NCBI RefSeq assembly: GCF_003555545.1
Contig: NZ_CP032157.1
Coordinates: forward strand, 6,266,546-6,330,545
Length of the DNA: 64,000 nt
Reading direction: 5' to 3'
DNA from: Paraflavitalea soli
GTDB lineage: Bacteria; Bacteroidota; Bacteroidia; Chitinophagales; Chitinophagaceae
The notes beneath the pieces were generated by a model that was not told the origin of the DNA, made no database searches, and was given only the letters and a program-made list of their open reading frames with translations. The position numbers and the translations under genes are program-made. Below are positions 27,095 to 35,506 of the stretch, one piece after another. Numbering within the stretch: the stretch's first letter is position 1; every line of letters begins with the position of its first letter.

Positions 27095-27847
27095 TTACAA
27101 TCCACTCAGCGTCAAACCGATCTGGAAGGGCCGGACATCCGGGCCAAAGCCTTCTTTGATAAAGGCATTTACCTGGTAGCTGCCATATAGGCTCAACGCG
27201 CCATAGCCAATGCGGCCGGTAACGCTCAAACGGGTACTATTGAAATATCTTTTGGATTTCTCTTTCAGCGTATAAGCATTGATGGTGTTGCCGCTTCTGT
27301 TCTGCCACGTCTTTCCTTTTACACTGGCGCTCATCATGGTGCCGATCTTACCACCGACAGCAATTTTCCAGCTTTTGTTGGTATTCTCGGGGTTGGAAAC
27401 GAAACGCAATTCAACCGGTGCTTCCAGGAAGGTAGTAGCCAGTTTATATTTCTTAAAATGGTTGGTATCGGCCACATTCCTGAAGCCAAGGGTATTGGCC
27501 CTACGCCCGGTAATGTCGATCTCTGTTTTATCGAAGAACATATTGTCTGTGCCTACACCTGCACCGATACCTACGCTAAAGCGGGGATCGCTTTTGAAAG
27601 GCAGGTCAAACATGAAATAAGCATTGAAGCTGCGGGAAAGTCCTTTGGTGTTGATCGTATCCGGTATCTGCGACCAGCCATTGTATCCCAACTGAAACAT
27701 GAGGTGATCATTGGGCCGGTTGGAAAGCTTGACCTTACTCCAGTCTTTTTTCTTCTTCTTAGTAGTTACAGTAGTGGTCGTAGAGTCCTGGGCCATAACA
27801 GCAGTCATAGAGGCCAGGGCAACGAAAAGCGTCAGGATTTTTTTCAT
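27095..27847 (-). CDS. outer membrane beta-barrel (PorT-like) protein
   Basis: This 250-residue protein has a signal peptide ending near ASMTAVMAQ (residue 19), a short Thr/Lys-rich segment and then alternating beta-strands (FMFDLPFKSDPRFSVGIGAG, YFNSTRLSVTGRIGYG) typical of a small outer-membrane barrel. It ends in LTLSGL. Such proteins are abundant in Bacteroidota and mostly uncharacterised. ATG 27847 gives the signal peptide; an upstream extension would lack one. It is bounded by hairpin terminators on both sides, so it is probably a single transcription unit. Confidence 0.75.
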   Translation of the reverse strand: MKKILTLFVALASMTAVMAQDSTTTTVTTKKKKKDWSKVKLSNRPNDHLMFQLGYNGWSQIPDTINTKGLSRSFNAYFMFDLPFKSDPRFSVGIGAGVGTDNMFFDKTEIDITGRRANTLGFRNVADTNHFKKYKLATTFLEAPVELRFVSNPENTNKSWKIAVGGKIGTMMSASVKGKTWQNRSGNTINAYTLKEKSKRYFNSTRLSVTGRIGYGALSLYGSYQVNAFIKEGFGPDVRPFQIGLTLSGL

Positions 27848-27908
27848 ACCAGATAAATAATTGATCAAATGTATCCTACCAACGGTTAACGAAAGGTTAA
27901 AGAAAAAA

Positions 27909-27930
27909 CTCACAGCATTTTTGCTGTGAG
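27909..27930 (-). terminator. terminator after the GIY-YIG gene
   Basis: CTCACAGCA (27909-27917) pairs with TGCTGTGAG (27922-27930) around a short T-rich loop. On the minus strand the stem is followed by TTTTTTCTTT. It sits 8 nt past the GIY-YIG stop codon. Confidence 0.75.
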
Positions 27931-27937
27931 CACTAAT

Positions 27938-28210
27938 TTAAAGATGTGGTGTGGCCTGATGTGAATTTTTCTGAATAAGTTGTTCTACCCGTATCCTGCT
28001 TTTCCAGCCTTTAAGCTGTCGTTCCCTTTTGAGGGCAGCTGTTTTGTCAGGATGAAGCTCTGTGAAACGAATCGACCAATCGGATGCCTTACCTGTAAAT
28101 CCACTGTGATTACATTGGTGTTTGCGCAATCTTTCCTCTACATTTTCTGTAACACCAATATAATACTTGTCCAGTTTTTCAGAATATAGGATGTACACAA
28201 AAAAAGCCAT
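27938..28210 (-). CDS. small GIY-YIG domain protein
   Basis: This 90-residue protein consists of little more than one GIY-YIG nuclease domain. The motif is visible as FVYILYS and KYYIGVT, followed by the conserved Arg in NVEERLRKH. The stand-alone type (YhbQ/UPF0213-like) is common in Bacteroidota, and its DNA substrate is generally unknown. It lies just downstream of the CAU-anticodon tRNA on the same strand, with 16 nt between the tRNA 3' end and its ATG, so the two may share a transcript. Confidence 0.85.
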   Translation of the reverse strand: MAFFVYILYSEKLDKYYIGVTENVEERLRKHQCNHSGFTGKASDWSIRFTELHPDKTAALKRERQLKGWKSRIRVEQLIQKNSHQATPHL

Positions 28211-28226
28211 CCGGCAACTATTAATG

Positions 28227-28300
28227 TGGGCCCTGTTGGTATCGAACCAACGACCCCCTGATTATGAGTCAGGTGCTCTAACCGACTGAGCTAAGGGCCC
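28227..28300 (-). tRNA. tRNA with CAT anticodon (Met, or Ile2)
   Basis: The minus strand folds into a 74-nt cloverleaf: acceptor GGGCCCT with AGGGCCC, discriminator A, D-arm TAGCTCAGTCGG, anticodon loop CTCATAA with anticodon CAT, and T-arm TTGGTTCGATACCAA. It is not an initiator, since the 1-72 pair is G-C. The CTTAGCTCAG and GGTCG context recalls E. coli tRNA-Ile2, whose C34 is modified to lysidine, so elongator Met versus Ile2 is open. Confidence 0.9.
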
Positions 28301-28346
28301 CTTCTCCTTTCGGAGAAACTATTTCAAATAAAGAACTATTAAACTT

Positions 28347-28401
28347 AACGACCCTCCCGACTTTCAGTCGGGATGCTCTAACCGACTGAGCTAAGGGCCC
28401 C
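28347..28401 (-). pseudogene. tRNA relic, tandem partner of the CAT tRNA
   Basis: The minus strand starts GGGCCCTTAGCTCAGTCGG, as in the intact tRNA exactly 100 nt away, and keeps the D-arm, an anticodon arm and the variable loop GGTCGTT. It then diverges where the T-arm should begin. The anticodon arm differs completely: TCCCGACTGAAAGTCGGGA, with a Phe-type GAA anticodon. The leader before each copy is also similar, including TTCTCC hairpins, so the unit is a roughly 100-bp tandem duplication. It cannot give a functional tRNA. Confidence 0.75.
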
Positions 28402-28579
28402 TCTCCCAGAGGAGAAAATATTTAAAAGAAAGAACTGTCTACAATACACCGGAATTTCCAGCGAGTGGCAAAATTATAGAAATTCAGTAACTATGGGGAA
28501 GAAATCTGCTTTATTTTTTGATTTACCTTGTGCAGGCAGCAATGCTGCAGGATACTTGGTCTTTAAATAGCCGGTTGCT

Positions 28580-29152
28580 ATGTCTAAGCTTGCTAATATC
28601 AAGGAAATACAGCGTCGTATAGCCTTATATGACGACGAAGTTGCTTATAAAGAGCTGTTCTGTCTCTTTTATAAGCCCCTGCTCCGGTTTGCGTATACCT
28701 TTTGTCATGCCCATGAAATGGCCGAAGAGATCGTTTCAGATGTTTTTATCAGCATATGGCAGCGCCGCTCCCACCTCGACGACATCAATAACCTCAAAGT
28801 ATACCTCTATATAAGTACCAAAAATATGGCCCTGAAATACCTGCTCAAACAGCAAAAGCAGGTGTCTATTACCATCGACGATCTCCAGGTAGAGCTGGAA
28901 AGCCAGTATAATAATCCCGAACAGCTCATGATGACCGCCGAAATGCTGGCCCGGGTAGAACAGGCCATTACCCACCTTCCCCCCCGTTGTAAATTGGTCT
29001 TTAAACTCATTAAAGAAGACGGCCTGCGGTATAAAGAGGTAGCCGAAATCCTTGGCATCTCTGTCAAAACCATTGACAACCAGCTGGCTATAGCCCTTGG
29101 CAAGATCGGCAAGGCCCTCAATGTAAACCTCAAAAAGATCGTTCGCTTCTAA
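28580..29152 (+). CDS. ECF RNA polymerase sigma factor (sigma-70 family)
   Basis: This 190-residue ECF sigma factor has region 2 (LFYKPLLRFAYTFCHAHEMA, then AEEIVSDVFISIWQRR) and region 4 (LPPRCKLVFKLIKEDGLRYK, then EVAEILGISVKTIDNQL). It is followed by a FecR anti-sigma gene 205 nt downstream and then an STN-type SusC. This is the trans-envelope relay in which substrate binding at SusC signals through FecR to release the sigma factor. It most likely drives the downstream glucan locus. Confidence 0.93.
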   Translation: MSKLANIKEIQRRIALYDDEVAYKELFCLFYKPLLRFAYTFCHAHEMAEEIVSDVFISIWQRRSHLDDINNLKVYLYISTKNMALKYLLKQQKQVSITIDDLQVELESQYNNPEQLMMTAEMLARVEQAITHLPPRCKLVFKLIKEDGLRYKEVAEILGISVKTIDNQLAIALGKIGKALNVNLKKIVRF

Positions 29153-29284
29153 AAAATTCAACTCTTCTGTAAAAACGCCAGTGCAGGTAGCAGCGCTTTT
29201 CAGGCTCCTGAAAATTCCCGCTATGGGCTAATGGGGTCTGCTTTCCCTTCAACTGATCACTCCACAAACTTTTTTTTCAAACGC

Positions 29285-29303
29285 TTTAGGGGATTCCCCT
29301 AAA
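29285..29303. promoter_or_regulatory. 19-bp palindrome upstream of fecR
   Basis: TTTAGGGGATTCCCCTAAA is a perfect palindrome with a three-base centre, 54 bp upstream of the FecR start and downstream of the sigma gene. No T-run follows. It could be an operator or an RNA hairpin that sets the sigma to anti-sigma ratio. Confidence 0.45.
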
Positions 29304-29357
29304 ACGCGGCTCCTTATTTAGATAACAACCAAAAACAACCAGGCAAGCAACCACCTT

Positions 29358-30473
29358 ATGTCGACTGAACGCATTTGGGAACTGATGGCGCGGAAGCTCG
29401 CGGAAGAGGCCTCTGATGAAGAATTAGGAGAGCTGGAGCAATTGTTACGTACCCATCCCGACCTTCATTTCCCTATCCAGACTATTACCGATCTATGGCA
29501 ACAGCCGTCGCAGCCTGCCGACCAGGTTTCCATAGAAACGGGCTATCACCAACACATTGCACGCATGCAGGAAATGGGTATTCTAATCGGCCAGGCGCCG
29601 GATGACAATGCTTTATTGCTGGAGGGTTCGCGCAAGCCTTCCCGGCGCCGTTTCATGTCATGGGCCGCAGTGGGTGCTGCCGCAATAGCTGCGGCATGGT
29701 TTTTTTATTGGCTGCAGCCTCCTGCGTCCGTTAAAACACCGCTCCTGGCCGAAAAAAGCCCGCTTAGTGAGATAATCACCCGGCAGGGCTCCAGAACCAA
29801 GGTGCAATTGCCCGATGGTACCCATGTATGGCTTAATGCCGGCAGTAAATTGATCTATGATAAAGACTTTAACGGCTCCAAACGTGAAGTAACACTCACC
29901 GGTGAAGGGTACTTTGATGTAGTAAGAAACGAAAAGAAGCCCTTTATCATCCACACCGTTAAAATGGACGTAAAAGTGTTGGGTACTCAATTCAACGTAA
30001 AATCATATCCCAATGATAAGACCACCGAAGCTGCCCTCATTCATGGCAGCATCGAGGTTTCGCTCAAAGACCGGCCAGCCCAAAAGATCATCCTCAAGCC
30101 CAATGAAAAGATTGTAGTGGCCAATAAGGATACCTTATTGACCAGCGAAAATAATACACGGCCCCGCGGAGAAGAAACCGAGCCCCTGGTGGTGATCAGA
30201 AACCTTACCTACCAGAAAAAAGACAGTTCTATTCTGGAAACTTCCTGGCTGGAAAATAAGCTGGTTTTTGAAAACGAATCCTTTAAGGAATTAGCACTGA
30301 AAATGGAACGCTGGTATGGGGTGTCAATAAACTTTAAAGATGAAAAGATGGATACCCTTCACTTTACCGGCGTATTTGAAAATGAAACCATCGAAGAGGC
30401 AATGCGCGCACTTAAAATAACCGGTTCCTTCAACTATAAATTTCAGGGTAAAACGATCATGATATCTCGATAA
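29358..30473 (+). CDS. FecR-family anti-sigma factor
   Basis: This 371-residue inner-membrane regulator has a cytosolic N-terminal sigma-binding part (1-95) and one membrane segment (about 99-118, WAAVGAAAIAAAWFFYWL). A periplasmic FecR domain follows (TRQGSRTKVQLPDGTHVWLN through EGYFDVV), then a C-terminal DUF4974-like domain (FENESFKELALKMERWYG). The C-terminal part contacts the STN domain of the SusC transducer encoded next. It lies 205 nt after its sigma factor and 177 nt before susC. Confidence 0.93.
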   Translation: MSTERIWELMARKLAEEASDEELGELEQLLRTHPDLHFPIQTITDLWQQPSQPADQVSIETGYHQHIARMQEMGILIGQAPDDNALLLEGSRKPSRRRFMSWAAVGAAAIAAAWFFYWLQPPASVKTPLLAEKSPLSEIITRQGSRTKVQLPDGTHVWLNAGSKLIYDKDFNGSKREVTLTGEGYFDVVRNEKKPFIIHTVKMDVKVLGTQFNVKSYPNDKTTEAALIHGSIEVSLKDRPAQKIILKPNEKIVVANKDTLLTSENNTRPRGEETEPLVVIRNLTYQKKDSSILETSWLENKLVFENESFKELALKMERWYGVSINFKDEKMDTLHFTGVFENETIEEAMRALKITGSFNYKFQGKTIMISR

Positions 30474-30530
30474 CGATTACTAACGAAAATTAAAACTGCC
30501 AATGGTTCAAGCCAATAGTACTTAAAAATG

Positions 30531-30573
30531 TATAAAAAAAACAGGATTCCGTTGACGCGGAACCCCGTTGTAG
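30531..30573 (+). promoter_or_regulatory. conserved A-tract/hairpin element in the susC leader
   Basis: TATAAAAAAAACA is followed by a hairpin: GGATTCCG (30544-30551), loop TTGACG and CGGAACCCC (30558-30566), then GTTGTAG. A closely similar element lies in the leader of the other STN-type susC (52561-52598, minus). The same A-tract, six-base TTGxxG loop and stem position are kept despite base changes in the stem. It lies about 80-120 nt before the susC start. Confidence 0.6.
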
Positions 30574-30650
30574 TTGAAAAAAGTCTCGGTACACTCCAAC
30601 CCTCGGAAAGTTGATGTTACCATTTGTTAACCCTTTTCAATGCTTAAAGT

Positions 30651-33600
30651 ATGAAAAAAATAAGGACTTTTCCCGATTTCCTCGGGAAGCCTAACCTTTT
30701 AAAGCTTGCATTTATCATGAAATTAACGGTTGCCATTCTCCTGGTCAGTTGCCTGCATGTGTCAGCCGGTGTTTACTCCCAATCGCGGGTCACCCTAAAC
30801 ATGCAATCTGCCGACATTAAAAAGGTATTGTCGGCCATCGAAAAAAAGACCAACTATCGTTTTTTATACAATCAAAGTCTGCTCCCGGCAGACCAGAAAG
30901 TCAACGTCACCGCTATTAATGAAGAAGTGCTATCCGTGATCAACAGGATATTGCAGAATACTTCTTTAACCTATGAAGTTCTTAACTCGAACCTGGTAGT
31001 GTTGAAGAAAATGAATACAGTACTGCTGCAAGCCCAGATCACTGGTCGTGTTACCGATTCAACCGGCGCTCCCATAACCGGCGTGTCGGTACGGGTGAAA
31101 GGCAGTAACGCCGGCACTTCCACCGATGCCAACGGTGCTTTTTCCATTACCGTGCCCGACAATGCTACCCTCGTCTTTTCCTCTGTTGGGTATACTACCA
31201 AGGAGGTGGCCGTTGCCGGTCAAACGACTATTAATGTAACCCTCGAGGCCACCAATACACCACTCGACCAGGTGATCGTAGTAGGCTATGGCACCCAACG
31301 CAAAATTGATGTTACCGGTTCCGTGGCCAATATAAAGGGCGAGGAAATATCCAAGCAGGCCTCTGTTAACCCCATCAGTGCTTTACAGGGTAAAGTGGCC
31401 GGGGTACAAATTACCAATTCAGGTGCACCCGGTGCTTCTCCGGAGATCAGGATACGTGGTGTGGGAACTGTTTTTGGAAGCACCAGTCCTTTATATGTAG
31501 TAGATGGTGTGTGGTTTGATAATATCGCCTTCCTCAATCCGGCTGATATTGAAAGCTTGAGTATCCTGAAGGATGCCTCCAGTGAATCCATATATGGTAT
31601 CAGGGCCGCCAATGGTGTGGTGCTCATTACCACCAAAAAAGGGAAAGCAGGCAAACCTGTTATTAATTATAATGGTTATGTGGGCTACCAGAAAGTGACC
31701 AACCAGATCGAAATGGCCAATGCCAATCAGTATGCCACCATGATCAATGAAAAAGAAGGTACACAGGTACTTGACCCGTCTAAATTTGGAGAAGGCACCG
31801 ATTGGTACCACCAGGTGCTTAGAAATGCCATCATCACCAACCACCAGGTATCTATATCAGGAGGGGCCGATAAATCCAATTATGCGGTTTCTTTTGGCTA
31901 CCTCAACCAGGACGGTATTGTAGAAACAAACAACTACCAGCGCTATACCATCCGCCTGCAACAGGAATTCCAGGTGGCAGCCCCCCTTAAAATGGGCTAT
32001 ACACTGACGGGTGCCTATAGCAAATCCGATGATATTGATGGCGCCATATTCCGCCAGTTGTATACAGCCTATCCTGTATTGCCTGTTTACTATGCCGATG
32101 GTTCCTATGGCGATCCCGGTGATTTCCCGCTGGGCGATGGCGCCAAATACAACCCACAGGTGACCATTGACTATTTTGACCAGGATACAAGACAATACCG
32201 CGCTACCGGAAATGTATTTGCCGAACTGAAAATCGCTAAATACTTCACTTTCCGTTCCAGCATCGGGGGCGAATATACCGATCAGAATATCCGCAACTAC
32301 CGTCCTGTTTATAACGTAGGGCCCAGTTTGCGCAATGACATCAGTCTCCTTACCCTGACCGATGAACATACCCGCAACTGGATATTGGAGAATACCCTTA
32401 CCTACGATAGGAAATTTGGTGACCACACCATAAAAGTACTGGGTGGCCAGGGAGCTCAATCCTACCAGTTTACCAAGCGCATTGGATCAGCCCAAAATGT
32501 ACCCAATGGCCGCAACTTCGAATACCTGACCCTGGGTACCAACCGCTTCGTACAGGATGCTGATTATCCCAACTATCCATTGAAGAGCACCATTGCGTCT
32601 TACTTCGCCAGGCTGAACTATTCATTTCAGAATAAATACCTGCTTACAGCATCATTCCGGGCCGATGGTTCTTCCAAGTTCTCCGGCTCCGACAAATGGG
32701 GTTATTTCCCGGCCGTAGGCATAGGCTGGGTGATCAGCAAGGAAAGCTTTATGGAATCGCAGGATCTTTTCGACAACCTCAAGCTGCGGGCCAGCTGGGG
32801 CCAGGTAGGAAACGCCTCTGTTCCGGCTAACTTGTCTGTTCAGTCCGTGACCCAAACGCCACAACTGATCGCCAACTTTGGCGGTCAAACCTATACCGGC
32901 GCCAGTATTGATAAGATTGTTCCCCCTACTACTTTTTGGGAAAAAAGTGTGGGTACTGATATCGCGATCGAAGCGGCTTTGTTGAAAAACAAGTTGAATG
33001 TAGAAGTGGGCTGGTACAACCGCAAAACCGAAGATGCCATTTTTGCCATTGATATCCTGGGTTCATTGGGTGTATCAGGAAGCAATATCGTTGGTAACCA
33101 GGCTACCTATCAGAACAGGGGTTGGGAGTTTTTAGTATCCTGGAAAGACAATGTGGCCAATGACTGGACTTATTCTGTGAGCGCCAACCTGGGCATTAAT
33201 GATAATAAAGTATTATCTACCATTACCGGTAGCAATCCTATTTATGGTGGAGGCGCAGGCCTGGCCAATGGATCATTGGCTACCCGCACGGTATTGGGTC
33301 AGCCCATCGGCCATTTCTACGGATATAAAATAGCAGGTGTATTTCAAACTGATGCTGAAGCTGCTCCCTGGGGCGCCAAAGCAGGTGATTTTAAATTTGA
33401 AGACATCAGCGGCCCCGAAGGAAAGCCTGATGGTGTAATTGATGGTAAATATGACAGGGCCGTGCTGGGCAATCCCAACCCCCGGTACAGCTATGGTATA
33501 AATACCACTGTTACCTACAAGGACTTTGACCTGGCGCTGGATTTCCAGGGCGTGGCTGATGTAGAGGTCTACAATGCCAATGTAGGCTGGCGCTATGGTA

Positions 33601-33965
33601 ATGAGAATTTCTCCAAAGACTTTTACGACAACCGCTGGCATGGGCAAGGTACTTCCAATAGCTATCCTTCAGCTAAAATAGGCAGTACGTACAATGCAAA
33701 ACCCAGCTCCTTCTTTGTAGAGAACGGCAGCTATTTCAGGGTACGGAATATTCAGCTGGGCTACACACTTCCCACAGACCTCATCAACAGATGGCATCTT
33801 TCCCGGTTGCGTGTATTTGTCAATGCCCAAAATCCTTTTACCTTTTTCAATTACAAAGGATTCTCTCCTGAAATTATCGGTGGCGGGCCTACGGGCTCAG
33901 GTATTGATGCCAATGTGTATCCCTTGTCTGCTATCTACAACTTTGGCGTAAACCTTAGTCTCTAA
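30651..33965 (+). CDS. SusC/RagA-family TonB-linked transducer with STN domain
   Basis: This 1104-residue outer-membrane importer has a signal peptide ending near VYSQ (residue 44). An STN signalling domain follows (about 46-120, LNMQSADIKKVLSAIEKKT), then a carboxypeptidase-regulatory-like domain (ITGRVTDSTGAP), the SusC signature DQVIVVGYGTQRK and a barrel ending in LSL. The STN domain means it both imports oligosaccharide and signals through the FecR at 29358. The start at 30651 gives a long basic n-region; an internal ATG at 30717 (MKLTVAILLV) is a possible alternative. SusD follows 18 nt later. Confidence 0.95.
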   Translation: MKKIRTFPDFLGKPNLLKLAFIMKLTVAILLVSCLHVSAGVYSQSRVTLNMQSADIKKVLSAIEKKTNYRFLYNQSLLPADQKVNVTAINEEVLSVINRILQNTSLTYEVLNSNLVVLKKMNTVLLQAQITGRVTDSTGAPITGVSVRVKGSNAGTSTDANGAFSITVPDNATLVFSSVGYTTKEVAVAGQTTINVTLEATNTPLDQVIVVGYGTQRKIDVTGSVANIKGEEISKQASVNPISALQGKVAGVQITNSGAPGASPEIRIRGVGTVFGSTSPLYVVDGVWFDNIAFLNPADIESLSILKDASSESIYGIRAANGVVLITTKKGKAGKPVINYNGYVGYQKVTNQIEMANANQYATMINEKEGTQVLDPSKFGEGTDWYHQVLRNAIITNHQVSISGGADKSNYAVSFGYLNQDGIVETNNYQRYTIRLQQEFQVAAPLKMGYTLTGAYSKSDDIDGAIFRQLYTAYPVLPVYYADGSYGDPGDFPLGDGAKYNPQVTIDYFDQDTRQYRATGNVFAELKIAKYFTFRSSIGGEYTDQNIRNYRPVYNVGPSLRNDISLLTLTDEHTRNWILENTLTYDRKFGDHTIKVLGGQGAQSYQFTKRIGSAQNVPNGRNFEYLTLGTNRFVQDADYPNYPLKSTIASYFARLNYSFQNKYLLTASFRADGSSKFSGSDKWGYFPAVGIGWVISKESFMESQDLFDNLKLRASWGQVGNASVPANLSVQSVTQTPQLIANFGGQTYTGASIDKIVPPTTFWEKSVGTDIAIEAALLKNKLNVEVGWYNRKTEDAIFAIDILGSLGVSGSNIVGNQATYQNRGWEFLVSWKDNVANDWTYSVSANLGINDNKVLSTITGSNPIYGGGAGLANGSLATRTVLGQPIGHFYGYKIAGVFQTDAEAAPWGAKAGDFKFEDISGPEGKPDGVIDGKYDRAVLGNPNPRYSYGINTTVTYKDFDLALDFQGVADVEVYNANVGWRYGNENFSKDFYDNRWHGQGTSNSYPSAKIGSTYNAKPSSFFVENGSYFRVRNIQLGYTLPTDLINRWHLSRLRVFVNAQNPFTFFNYKGFSPEIIGGGPTGSGIDANVYPLSAIYNFGVNLSL

Positions 33966-33983
33966 TTTCAAAATTGCATTACA

Positions 33984-35483
33984 ATGAAACGAATCAAGTT
34001 CAATATAAAATCATCCGTCTTACTGGCAATAACTATTATTGCTGCTAATGGATGTAGTAAAAGTTTTATTGATGTTCCCCTGGAAGGCGCTCAGCCATCG
34101 GAGCAATTCTGGAAAAATGCCGAAGATGCTACCAAGGCTGTTAATGCCATGTACGCCTATACAAGGGCCTGGCCCATGGTAGGGTTTGCAACAGTTGCTG
34201 TGGAAAGTCTCGGATCAGATGATACTGAAAAAGGTAGTTCAACTGGCGACGCCTCCTACCTCGATGATTTTGACAACTTCACCGTTGGCCCCTCTTCCGC
34301 CAACTCATCCGGTCAGGTATATGATTTCTGGAAAGGTCAGTATCTGCAGATCAATTATTGCAACCAGATACTGGACAATGTTCCTGCGATAGAAATGGAT
34401 GCCAACCTGAAAAACCGTTACCTCGCAGAAGCCAAATTCCTGAGAGCTTACAGTTATTTCCGGTTGGTAAGGGCTTTTGGTGATGTTCCTTTAAGACTGA
34501 CTGTTCCCAAAGATGCGGCACAGTTCAATATTCCCCGTACTCCAAAGACCGAAGTTTGGGCCGCTATTGAAAAGGACCTTTCCGAGGCGGCGGCTGTATT
34601 ACCTCAAAGCTATGGTCCTGCTGATGTAGGGCACGCAACCAAAGGAGCAGCACTGGCCCTCAATGCCAAAGTTGCCATGTACCAGAAAAAGTGGGACCAG
34701 GTGCTGGCACTTACCAACCAGGTAATGGGAATGGGTTATGACCTTTATGCTGATTACGAAAAACTATTCCGCATTCAGAACGAAAATAGCGTTGAATCTA
34801 TTTTTGAAGTACAGGCCGCATTGATCCCGGATAATAAGGATGCTTCTAACTCACAATACTCCCAGATCCAGGGAGTTCGTGGTATGTCGCCCAGTATGGG
34901 ATGGGGCTTCAATGTACCGACTGCTGATCTGGCGGCTTCTTATGAAGCGGATGATCCCCGGAGAGATGCCACCATTATTTTCAGGGGCGAAATAACGCCG
35001 CAGGGTGATGCCATTCCTGCCGCTGGCGATAATCCCCGGTACAACCAAAAGTCATATGTACCTCAGGCCCTGATGGTTTCCGGCTTTACTGAAGGCAGCC
35101 AGCAAAACTTCAGGGTGATCCGCTTTGCAGAAGTATTATTAATGAATGCTGAGGCCGCCAATGAATTAGGTGGCGCCAATACAGCCCTGGCACTCACCTC
35201 GCTCAACAGGGTAAGGGCAAGAGCCAGAGGTGCTAATCCAATAACGGTACTGCCTCCTGTTGTGGTTACCGATCAGGCCCAGCTGCGTGCCGCTATCTGG
35301 CGCGAAAGAAGGTCTGAGCTGGCCATGGAAAATGACAGGTATTTTGATGTCATCCGCCAGGGACGTGCAGCCACTTTATTCGGCCCCAAAGGTTGGAAAG
35401 CAAATAAGAATGAAGTGTGGCCTATTCCACAGGCAGAAATTGACATCAGCGCCGGTGTGTTAACACAAAATACCGGTTATTAA
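33984..35483 (+). CDS. SusD/RagB-family binding lipoprotein
   Basis: This 499-residue lipoprotein has lipobox Cys24 (IIAANGC). SusD helices (FLRAYSYFRLVRAFGDVPLR) and the C-terminal RagB motif (WRERRSELAMENDRYFDVIR) are clear, and it ends with WPIPQAEIDISAGVLTQNTGY. It pairs with the SusC at 30651 and delivers glycan to it. It lies 18 nt after susC and 23 nt before the LamG lipoprotein. Confidence 0.95.
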   Translation: MKRIKFNIKSSVLLAITIIAANGCSKSFIDVPLEGAQPSEQFWKNAEDATKAVNAMYAYTRAWPMVGFATVAVESLGSDDTEKGSSTGDASYLDDFDNFTVGPSSANSSGQVYDFWKGQYLQINYCNQILDNVPAIEMDANLKNRYLAEAKFLRAYSYFRLVRAFGDVPLRLTVPKDAAQFNIPRTPKTEVWAAIEKDLSEAAAVLPQSYGPADVGHATKGAALALNAKVAMYQKKWDQVLALTNQVMGMGYDLYADYEKLFRIQNENSVESIFEVQAALIPDNKDASNSQYSQIQGVRGMSPSMGWGFNVPTADLAASYEADDPRRDATIIFRGEITPQGDAIPAAGDNPRYNQKSYVPQALMVSGFTEGSQQNFRVIRFAEVLLMNAEAANELGGANTALALTSLNRVRARARGANPITVLPPVVVTDQAQLRAAIWRERRSELAMENDRYFDVIRQGRAATLFGPKGWKANKNEVWPIPQAEIDISAGVLTQNTGY

Positions 35484-35506
35484 AATCAGCTCTTAAATTC
35501 ATTGAT

